Origin: Siphonodentalium dalli
Taxonomy: Eukaryota; Mollusca; Scaphopoda; Gadilida; Siphonodentaliidae
Length of the DNA: 64,000 bases
Assembly: GCA_032622095.1 (NCBI GenBank)
Contig: CP136061.1
Coordinates: forward strand, 87,164,983-87,228,982
Direction of reading: 5' to 3'
A program made the position numbers and the translations under genes. Shown piece after piece: positions 55,489 through 64,000 of the stretch (position 1 is its first letter; each line of letters begins with the position of its first letter). Below the pieces are notes generated by a model, which was not told the origin of the DNA, made no database searches, and saw nothing but the letters and a program-made list of their open reading frames with translations.

Positions 55489-55509
55489 ATGTGACCCGCC
55501 ATATCAAAT
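55489..55509. repeat. Solo end of TGTGACCC MITE family
   Basis: ATGTGACCCGCCATATCAAA matches the terminal repeat of the elements at 2677 and 58632. The matching second end is not present nearby. Confidence 0.6.
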
Positions 55510-56420
55510 ATTAATTCGTCAAATTAACCCTGCGTGGTAATTGCTCACATTTGTTCACCCTTCGGGGAACAAATATGGATGGAAGCACTTACATACATGT
55601 ACGGATTGTCTATACTCTAAGAAGACTTGCCCATGATATTTGGTGCAAATACCTTAACTATTTAAAACGGTTTCGACAACAGGGAGACATTAATGCATGA
55701 AGAATGACTATCAAGAAGCGCTCTTTGTTTATACACAATTCAGTGAAAATGTCACCATTTTTATTCTTTATTTCTGAAGCGATAATTATTTTTATCACTT
55801 CAATAATTCTTTCCAATATATATATTATATCTGACATGACTTTCTCGCATTCTGATTGGCTGCAAACTGCTATACTAATTACGATAGTACCCCAGTAGGA
55901 TTCCTACATGCCTACTATTCTTTTTCTATTTTAGTACAGAAACAAACTCATTTCGCGCAATCGGTTTGCCGCCTGAAGATAAGGCCAATCTGAACCTATA
56001 CCTTGTACGATACTTGTTGCAATATCGGTATATCATTTTTATATATTGGTGAATTGTAATGATCTTACAAATGTCCGATCATAGCTATCCAATTTAATGT
56101 ATTTAATAGTTTGTCCGTTCAGTTGTCAAGCGACCAGTCCCAATTTTGTAATGCCAGTGGACGTTATTTGTAACTTCCTTTTTCTAAAAGTTCGCCAAAT
56201 GTCTTCGCTATAATGACGTATTTATAGAAATAAACGCATGAATCACGAGGAGGCGCTGTTAGATGTTACTAATAACAATAGTTATATGTTCACTGCCATC
56301 GTCAAATGATTGCCGTAAATTGTAAAATCTGAGACCAATTTCCAAAATTCACGTAAATAAAAATGTGACAAAATCAGAAACAGAAATTGTGAGAGAATTG
56401 ACCCCAATGTTTGATATATT
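55510..56420. other. No feature recognised
   Basis: AT-rich, with no convincing gene or repeat. Confidence 0.45.
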
Positions 56421-56570
56421 ATAATAAATAATGAATGTCTTGTCGTTGACTATGCCAAAAATAGTGGTCCTCGAGGAGAAATAGTCCACTCACCTGCGGC
56501 TCGTGCCGATTTCTCCTCTCGGACCACTATTTTGGCATAGTCAACTCCAAGCCATTCATTATCTATATAA
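56421..56570. mobile_element. Fold-back MITE (150-bp palindrome)
   Basis: ACTATGCCAAAAATAGTGGT at the left and ACCACTATTTTGGCATAGT at the right, with a loop around CACCTGCGGCTCGTGC. The outer parts (AATGAATGTCTTG ... CCATTCATTAT) also pair loosely. Confidence 0.75.
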
Positions 56571-57545
56571 TAAGTGTATTCCGCATTTTATGATCCATTT
56601 TATTTCCCAGAACGGGACACAAACGAGTAGTTACTATATGTTCAATTTGAGTGGCAAACAAAATGGAGGGAAATATTTTTATTTGTTCTATTAATAGAAC
56701 AACATCACCAATAAATGTACATCTTCATCGATCATTATTTTCTAAATATAGTTCATATGGTTTATTTTTGTACTTGCGGCATTTTTTTAAATGTACATAT
56801 GTTTTGTATAACGTACGTTTTGTGTGTTATTTCAATCCATTATTTTATTGCCCTCTGTGAAACAAAATATTCTTGTACAATAAAAGCACATTTAGAAATA
56901 TCAAGGACTGGTAATATCAGGGACACGAACCTACATCACCAACGAAGTCTCTAACCTAAAGCGGTTTTGATTTTACTTTTGTTTAAAACATATACAATCG
57001 AAATTCTGAGGCGATGGTTTAGAGATTAAATTAGAGACGTACGTTCCAATTCTCTTTATGTCTAAATTTAGGTTAATTGTGCCGTTAAATCAAGATTTGT
57101 GTAGTAAAGGTTCGTAGAATTTATTCTGAGCTACAAGAAATATGTGCAAAAACTGTCGCACGAACGTATGCACACTGGGAGAGTTGTCGGACTGCCCCCC
57201 CCCCGCCCATCCGATCCGCATAGCATTATCAGATATAAATACTTAATGACGGTCATATGTTAACATCTATATGGATACTTAATTGTCCACCGTTTATGTA
57301 CATCGAATCTACCATTACGTTATATAAACATAATACTTACTGGCGGGCACAACATGATGATTATATTGACGAAATAACGCGGCTATTCAGAAATAAAAAA
57401 TAAATTAAAATACATTTATAAAAAAACGTTAAAATACATTTTTAACGAGCAATTTTTGTCGAAGATATTTATATTGACTAAATAACGGAGATATTCGGAA
57501 CTGGAAAAAAAAATCAAGAGCACTTTTTTAAAGAGCGTTTTTTTC
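56571..57545. other. No feature recognised
   Basis: AT-rich. The frames at 56651-56954 are low-complexity and unrecognised. A C-run lies at 57195-57203. Confidence 0.45.
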
Positions 57546-57548
57546 CAG

Positions 57549-57673
57549 GTTGTGGTGAAAAGTCACATTATTCCTATATGTGTTATTGAAATTAGACAAA
57601 TAAATATGTTTAATCTAGTCACATTGGACTCGACACGCAGCTTTGAGTCCAATATGACTTTTTACCACAACCT
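57549..57673. mobile_element. Fold-back MITE, CCAGGTTGTGG ends
   Basis: CCAGGTTGTGGTGAAAAGTC at the left and GACTTTTTACCACAACCTGG at the right, about 25 bp paired. An inner hairpin is built on CACATTGGACTCG and GAGTCCAATATG. A related small palindrome, GTCATATTGGACTCG and its complement, lies at 57988-58028. Confidence 0.65.
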
Positions 57674-58631
57674 GGACGAGTACAAGAAAACACATACTGT
57701 TATTTACCACATTGTATAATGACATTTTTATTATCCATCTGTATGTTTATCCAGATTTTGGGAATACAACTTTTGTGGATATTTTTGGTATTTGTCGGCA
57801 CTTGATTCTATAAACGCCTGTATTTGATCATCCGAAATCATGATTTGGAACAGTAAACACGGAAGTGAAGGCAAAAACTCAACGCGGAAGTGAAAGGTCT
57901 GCTAAATCCACCAGATTATTGCGCGCGCATCACGATTTCACGACTGCATTTGGCAATAGAGTTACTTCGTGACGTCACGGAGTCCCGATAAAAATGTCAT
58001 ATTGGACTCGATTGAATCCAATATGACTTTTTCCCGGATTATCATATGACGACTTTTACCAAATCAGAAATAGTGTTAGTTAAGGGATGGATAATAAATA
58101 ATATAGTATATCGATGCTTGAAGTGTCATGCGTCTGAACCTAAGTGTGTATATGTAAATAGCTCGAGGCAATGCAGTTGTGTTTCGCAAATTTGCCCGCG
58201 TGTAAAGTTGTGAACGTACCACGAACACTGTCATATATATATATAGCTTCGTGAGCATGTATAAACGATTTCACAGAAACCTCCATATATAGGATGTCAA
58301 ACTGGAGGCTAATCAATATACCAATGTATTTTATTCGCTTTTTCGTCGGGGATGTTTGGGAAAAGAAATAAAAGTTAACTACTGTCTGAGAGTGGTAATA
58401 TATTTAGATTTAGATCTTTTAACGTAAAACTTCAGCCAATAGCCAGGTTGAGCCACATGTACGTGTAACTTGTAACGCGTGTTGCCATTGCCAACGACAG
58501 TCACCTGAATCACGTGACCATTCCGCCTACACGTACACGGTCAAACTCGTGAAAATAATGGGGAATAATCCAATCTATACAGCCTGTTCTCGTGAAAATA
58601 ACGGGCGTATTGACATTATTTAACCTAAATA
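57674..58631. other. No gene recognised; small palindrome at 57988-58028
   Basis: Apart from the palindrome, which is related to the preceding MITE, nothing is recognisable. Confidence 0.45.
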
Positions 58632-59057
58632 TGTGACCCGCCATATCAATTCCAGTCGTAAGTCGGGATTTTTTTTACCCTGTGCCAATGCATTCTCTTA
58701 TATATACGAGTCGACCATAGGTCGCCTCGCATATATAAGAGAATGCATTGGCCTAACAATTTTAATAATTTTTTCTTGTATTCTTTAACAATTTTATAAT
58801 TTCACCCATACAGAGCCCCAGACAAACATGAGCAGACGACACTCTTCTATATGCTTCTATATATGTGTGGGGCTCCCTGCAGGGTAATGGATATTTTTTA
58901 TTTTATGTCCTAAAAATTGTCAGAAACATTTATTTAAAACAAATGATAATAAATTGTTAGGCCAATGCATTCTCTTATATATGCGAGGCGACCTATGGTC
59001 GACTCGCATATATAAGAGAATGCATTGGCACGACTGGATTTGATATGGCGGGTCACA
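58632..59057. mobile_element. MITE with TGTGACCC ends, copy b, two hairpins
   Basis: TGTGACCCGCCATATCAA at the left and TTGATATGGCGGGTCACA at the right, with hairpins at 58684-58752 and 58961-59029. The internal core, with GTGTGGGGCTCCCTGCAGGG, is in the opposite orientation to copy a. On the right a short stretch (CAGGGTTAA to CTTAC) has been lost between hairpin and terminus. Confidence 0.8.
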
Positions 59058-59743
59058 TATACGCTCTATATAGACGGAAAACGCGGGTTTTGTTTTTAAA
59101 ACAGTCCAATATAGAACTATTTCCATCCGAAATACGCCCATATTGGCATTATTTAATCTTCATTTTTTCATCGAAATGACTTACCAGATTCAGGCTGTTT
59201 ATAATGTATTTTTACTGCGGCCCGCGCCATTGAACGGTATAACGGGTATACGCTCACTATATATGGGGTTATTTCATACTAAAATCCGTCCAATATGAAC
59301 ATAGATATGTGAATATTTACGTCCAATATGAACCTATGTGAATATTTACGTCCAATATGAACCTATTTGCATGAGGATATGTTGTCTAATGAGATATTCT
59401 TTAGCGAGAAACCAACGGTATTCGGGCATTAGGAGAATATAGGGAAATATAATGTAGACGAACATAAAGATTATGTTTAGATTGAGCCAATGACGCATAT
59501 CGGTGGTCGCACTGTGGACATGTGGCTTAATTGTCTCTTCTACTTGGTTATTGTATACATGTTCTGCTACAAGTTGGGCCGATATCTCAAAACGTCTAGC
59601 ACTGGCGCCGTGATATCACATGACCTTTCCCGCCAAGTACATATCCATAGCAATACCATAGTAACACACGTTACGAGTTACACGTATGTGTGGCTGAACT
59701 TGGCTATTGAATGTCACGAGTCATATATGGCATGTATGATGTG
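59058..59743. other. No gene recognised; short duplicated block
   Basis: GTGAATATTTACGTCCAATA recurs in tandem around 59310-59360. The frame at 59490-59789 runs into the next MITE and has no motif. Confidence 0.45.
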
Positions 59744-59751
59744 CTTGTCTG

Positions 59752-60005
59752 CAAGCCTTGAAATAGGGTGTCTGTCATTTGCAGAATGAGGTCCACAGAG
59801 GGTGTATTTAGTGATGCTACCCCGCATAGCGGGCTAGCATCACCAAATTTACCCTCTGGTGACCTCATTCTGCTTACACCTCAACATACTGAGGTTCACA
59901 GAGGGTGAATTTGGTTATGCTAGCCCGCTATGCGGGGTAGCATCACTAAATTCACCTTCTGTGGACCTCATTCTGCAAATGACAGACACCCTATTTCAAG
60001 GCTTG
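59752..60005. mobile_element. hAT-like fold-back MITE with 8-bp target duplication
   Basis: A 254-bp element starting CAAGCCTTGAAATAGGGTGT and ending with the exact complement ACACCCTATTTCAAGGCTTG. It is flanked by CTTGTCTG on both sides (59744-59751 and 60006-60013). An 8-bp duplication with CA..TG ends fits the hAT superfamily. Inside are two hairpins built on CAGAATGAGGTCCACAGAGG. The diverged element at 13738-14240 is related. Confidence 0.8.
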
Positions 60006-60013
60006 CTTGTCTG

Positions 60014-60962
60014 ATCTTTCTCGTATATGAATAATGACACTTTATGACAGCCTACCTGCGTTCGTATACGAACATGTCTGGACACGACGTCATACAGCTG
60101 ACCGTTAGAAGCAAATAGTGACTGAATTTAAAGTTAGTTGCACTGATTTGACACCTAAATTTTCCTAAGCCAGTTTTCATCTTACCAGGCTTACCAAGTT
60201 TCCACCTAAACGTCTATTATATACCATGGTAGCCACACCCGCGGCCTTGCAACGTACAAACCACTGATTGGACCACTAGTTCGGACCGGTTTGACTAGCA
60301 CTAAAGGCAAGATTAAATGGCCCATGACATTTATGTTGAGATATAACTATCATCGGTCATATATATTCCCACGACACCAATTCTATAGACGATGCAAAGC
60401 AAAGGGCGAGAGCTAATTAACCATACCCACGTCACGTATTACATCATTCGTATATATGGCACATGAATCGCGTAAATTCACACAACCATCCATCAGTTTC
60501 ACGTTAAAAACGAGTAAAACGTGTGTCAAGTTTGCAGTTCATTATTAGTCCAATCAAACGGATGGAAGGAAACGCGCAACCGTGAAAAAAATTGCTATGC
60601 AATGACTTTTGGTCTTTTTGAGTGTGACTATACTCATATAATAACATATCCAAAATCCCCATGAACCAGAATGGGAAAGTCCTAATTTTTGAGTCAAAAT
60701 ACTGGAATATGTAAACAAAAATAAAGCTCAGTCGAGTTCCCTGACTGCCAATGTGACCATATAATAACATATCCAAAATGGCCATGCGTTTAATGAAGGG
60801 AAAGTCGTTAATTTTGGATAAAAATCGCCTGACAAAAATTCAAAACTTTAATACTTCCTCTTTTGAAAGTCCATATACACGCAAGACTGTCGACCCCCCC
60901 CCACATTAATGGGCTTATGGGTCAGGGTTGGGTCAATTACATTGCAATGTAATTAATTACAA
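60014..60962. other. No gene recognised; small internal repeat
   Basis: CATATAATAACATATCCAAA occurs at about 60635 and 60761 within a minus-strand frame (60504-60785) that I do not recognise. Confidence 0.4.
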
Positions 60963-61041
60963 TGACTTTTTCTATACGACAAAAAGTAGACCCTACCCAT
61001 AATATGGGTAGGGTCTACTTTTTGTCGTATAGAAAAAGTCA
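60963..61041. repeat. Near-perfect 79-bp palindrome
   Basis: TGACTTTTTCTATACGACAA continues to CCTACCCAT at the left arm; the right arm ATGGGTAGGG continues to TTGTCGTATAGAAAAAGTCA. The arms are 38-39 bases, with almost no loop (ATA). It could be a minimal MITE or a hairpin RNA source. Confidence 0.85.
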
Positions 61042-61162
61042 CAATATTAGTTTTATGGTGTCAAATCGAATGGGGTATTTAATGTAGGTTCTAGGTATAA
61101 ATTTGCACAATAAGTTTCGCACATATACGCAAGATATATCACTACGATAGGTGTTGGTATAT

Positions 61163-61487
61163 TTAAAGGGGTACTGTACACTGAATCCGACCATTTATGG
61201 GACCATATCCTTTTATACTCAACAAAATGCAACAAATGAATGAAATTGAGTCATGAATTAGTGAAAAATACACTGATGTGCTCTATGAACGATGGAAACA
61301 ACATGGAATTCTAATGAAAATTCATTTTCATTATAATTACCATGTTGTTTGCATCGTTCAATGAGCACATGGGTGTATATTGCACTAATACGTGACGCAA
61401 ATTCATTCATTTGTTGCATATATTCTGTTGAGTATAAAAGGAGATGGTCCCACAAATGACCGGATTTAGGGTGCCATACCCCTTTAT
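61163..61487. mobile_element. Fold-back MITE, TAAAGGGGTA ends
   Basis: TTAAAGGGGTACTGTACACT at the left and GGGTGCCATACCCCTTTATA at the right, with further pairing through GGGACCATATCCTTTTATAC and GAGTATAAAAGGAGATGGTC. The arms are close to 150 bp with mismatches. It has no coding capacity. Confidence 0.75.
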
Positions 61488-62673
61488 AAGTGATAAATCA
61501 GTGACATTGATATATTAAATTACAATTCCATATATCTGTTCCCAGACTCTACGTTGAAAAAGTGAAACAGTTCCCAGAACTAACTTGTTAATATTTATAA
61601 GTTATTGAATGTTTAGTTGGTTCCCAGAACACATGTCTTCATAGTGTATTTTATATTCCAAAGACCAATGGGTGAATAAATATGTTCTAATTTCCACTAT
61701 TTGTTTCTTACTCATATGTCTTCATTCTATGGATGGGCACAGCTACTGGGGTCAGTCCAGAGACATACATTTCTCCCACCCCCTGCATACTTTAGCACAG
61801 GCAGTCAGTGTGAGATAGCTGGGTGAGATTTCCCTGTCTCACATAACACGTGACCATCTGTCTCACACCACCCACGTGACTGCTTTACCTATTTAATTAA
61901 GAGCCGGAACTAATTTAACAATCCGTCATCATGTTTTGTGTGAACTAAAACAGATCAAAACAATGGCGACCAACCAGTTACGCTTCAAGATTCAAGTAAA
62001 TAAATACGGACGAATTCGTGGACGCTAATACAAATGGAGATAAGCCTCAACTGTTAATCACGAAAAACCTTCAACATAACCTCACTTGCAGACACAGAGT
62101 TGCATATATGACATATATAACATGAAATATAAACGACTAATTTGCGAACATATTCCATAAAACGGAAGACCCCAATCGAAACTGGCACATTTCGTAACAG
62201 GTAAACAATAGCCGCTTCACAAATGACAACGAAATAATTCCACATTCGAACAGTTGTCATCGTTGCAATAAATCGTCGAACGCGTCTAACTAACATTTGT
62301 CTGTCACATATTCACATGTTTCCTTTTCTAATAATATCGATATGGTCATTTCCGATGACAAACACGATTAGTTCAGTTGTATATACTTCATATCAATACG
62401 CGCGTTTCTCGGAATTTATACAGGTGCAACGATGTGACGTATCCATGTCGTTTTCACAAGACCGTGTCGATTTCACTCTAACGTATTAACCCTGCGAGCA
62501 CGGGTAACGCGCTTTGTTTTTACAGTATGGTATATACCGAAATCATCCCAGCTAAACACGAATATCGCATCAGATTTCTCCCCAGATATACCGTTACGAA
62601 GCTACTGGAATGTGCCAAAGATTGGTATAAAACAAAAAATCGGAATGAGGCTCTTGGGTTGGGAGAAAAATGA
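61488..62673. other. No feature recognised
   Basis: No convincing gene. The frame at 62054-62296 on the minus strand is unrecognised. Confidence 0.45.
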
Positions 62674-62819
62674 TCCATCATGACCTGGGGTGTGATATGG
62701 AAAAATCTCACCCTCGGGGCCAGATATTTGGTCCGGACACTCGGCAAGCCTCGTGTCCGGCCCAAATATCTGGCCCCTCGGGTGAGATTTTTCCATCCCA
62801 CACCCCAGGTCATGATGGA
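62674..62819. mobile_element. Fold-back MITE (146-bp palindrome)
   Basis: TCCATCATGACCTGGGGTGT at the left and the complement ACACCCCAGGTCATGATGGA at the right. The arms are about 70 bp, with a centre near GGCAAGCCTCG. Frames on both strands here are mirror translations of the palindrome. Confidence 0.8.
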
Positions 62820-62824
62820 TAATA

Positions 62825-63080
62825 TTAATCTCGGCATAGAAATTACTTCGGACCTATCATGGCGTGTTCACATGGACGAAGCTCTCATAAAAATGTTAAA
62901 AATCAAGCATACACTATTCACGCGTGGCTCTACTAGTAACTGAAATATGCTTGCGCAACGTGGTATGTTGCGACCCATATCGACAATATCAAATCGACCT
63001 GTTAAAAAAGGCACAAAGTCGTGCAGCTCGTTTCATTGGTCGTCAGCATTCGCGTGATCGCGGCATGGTAACAACACTGT
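62825..63080 (+). pseudogene. LINE reverse transcriptase C-terminal fragment
   Basis: One frame encodes NLGIEITSDLSWRVHMD, matching the YLGxxxxSDLSWxxHI segment after the RT catalytic motifs of CR1/Jockey-type LINEs. After a stop at 62941, another frame encodes DPYRQYQIDLLKKAQSRAAR, then FIGRQHSRDRGMV, matching the DPYxxxxIxxLExVQRRAARF segment that follows. It is broken by a frameshift, truncated on both sides, and abuts the fold-back MITE. Confidence 0.7.
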
Positions 63081-63082
63081 GA

Positions 63083-63394
63083 GGTCGCCTCGCATATATA
63101 AGAGAATGCATTGGCCTAACAATTTTTTACAATTTTAATAATTTTTTCTTGTATTCTTTAACAATTTTATAATTTCATCCATACAGAGCCCCAGACAAAC
63201 ATGAGCAGACGACACACTTCTATGTGCTTCTATATATGTGTGGGGCTCACTGCAGGGTAATGGATGTTTTTTATTTTATGTCCTAAAAATTGTAAGAAAC
63301 ATTTATTTAAAAAAAATGATAAAAATTATCGACTCGCATATCTAAGAGAATGGATTGGCACAGGGTAAACAAATCCCGACTTACGACTGGATTT
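63083..63394. mobile_element. MITE with TGTGACCC ends, truncated copy c
   Basis: Starts in the middle of a hairpin loop (GGTCGCCTCGC), keeps the shared core with GAGCCCCAGACAAACATGAG, has a second half hairpin from about 63329, and ends CCCGACTTACGACTGGATTT without the final terminal bases. Confidence 0.75.
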
Positions 63395-63408
63395 TCCAGG
63401 CCGCACCT

Positions 63409-64000
63409 GGTACGTTGAATTAAATGTTGAATTAAATTGTGTGGCCACGAAGGCGCGGGGGCCTTGGTCTCCTCTCGGATTTGAATTGGTGGGCACGCTA
63501 TCTTCGTGAATTAAATGGTGTGGCCACGACAGCGCGGGAGCATTTGTCTCCTCTCGGATTTGAATTGGTGGGCACGCTATCTTCGTGAATCAAATGGTGT
63601 TGCCACGAAGGCGCGGGGGCCTTGGTCTCATCTCGGATTTTAATTGTTGGGCACGCTATCTTCGTGAATTAAATGGTGTGGCCACAACAGCGCGGGAGCC
63701 TTGGTCCCCTCTCGGATTTGAATTGGCGGGCACGCTATCTTCGTGAATTAAATGGTGTGGCCACGACGGCGCGGGAGCAATGGTCTCCTCTCGAATTTGA
63801 ATTGGTGGGCACGCTATCTTCGTGAATTAAATGGTGTGGCCACGACCGTGCGGGGACCTTGGTCTCCTCTCGGATTTGAATTGGTGGGCACGCTATCTTC
63901 GTGAATCAAATGGTGTGGCCACGAAGGCGCAGGGGGGCTTGGTCTCCTCTCGGATTTGAATTGGCGGGCACGCTATCTTCGTGAATTAAATGGTGTGGCC
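63409..64000. repeat. 79-bp satellite array, open at window end
   Basis: GGGCACGCTATCTTCGTGAA starts at 63491, 63570, 63649, 63728, 63807, 63886 and 63966, so the period is 79 bp (80 once, from an extra G). The unit also contains GGTGTGGCCACGA and CTCCTCTCGGATTTGAATTG. It is GC-richer than the window, and copies differ by a few bases. About 7.5 copies are visible. Confidence 0.95.

Noticed and set aside
62520-62837. Mirror-image frames on both strands around 62.6-62.9 kb
   Set aside because: They are translations of the two arms of the 146-bp palindrome. Only the RT-like sequence after 62825 has family support.

Overview
The window looks like animal nuclear DNA, most likely from a mollusc or another lophotrochozoan. 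It is AT-rich, holds one cadherin-type receptor gene with animal splice signals, and is otherwise packed with LINE, Penelope-like and MITE sequences and minisatellites. There is no operon-like layout and no bacterial signal. The mollusc assignment is inferred from the style of the repeats and could be wrong.

Layout. 1-11 kb: divergent dispersed repeats, two TTAA-flanked MITEs, a MITE with TGTGACCC ends, and a 1.25-kb tandem duplication in which each copy carries its own insertion. 11-18 kb: further repeats, a tRNA-like sequence, a hAT-like fold-back, and a 597-bp tandem duplication built around a TTAA MITE. 18.2-32.1 kb: a near-complete non-LTR retrotransposon (22820-28138) lies exactly between two apparently identical 3,949-bp direct repeats (18871-22819 and 28139-32087). 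The repeats end at the LINE's 5' junction and begin at its 3' tail, so they have the geometry of an extremely long target-site duplication. 32-44 kb: a LINE tail, trinucleotide repeats, fold-back MITEs, a Penelope-like remnant with a GIY-YIG domain (about 35.0-35.7 kb) and a 31-bp minisatellite. 44.3-48.9 kb: a large divergent inverted repeat whose arms carry decayed, related coding sequence and repeated ATGGCGGCC-type motifs. 50.4-52.9 kb: the one convincing host gene, a protocadherin whose whole ectodomain and transmembrane segment lie in one exon. 53-64 kb: many fold-back MITEs, a LINE fragment, and a 79-bp satellite that runs off the end.

The most notable structures are the LINE with its 3.9-kb flanking duplication, and a 69-bp palindromic cassette found 12 times intact and 3 times as a half. 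The cassette sits as inverted pairs inside two MITE families with different terminal repeats. Several insertions can be dated or proved from paralogous empty sites within the window itself.

The protocadherin is probably a surface adhesion receptor. The only other substantial reading frames belong to mobile elements. Coordinates of degenerate repeats are approximate, and all family names come from reading motifs, with no database search.
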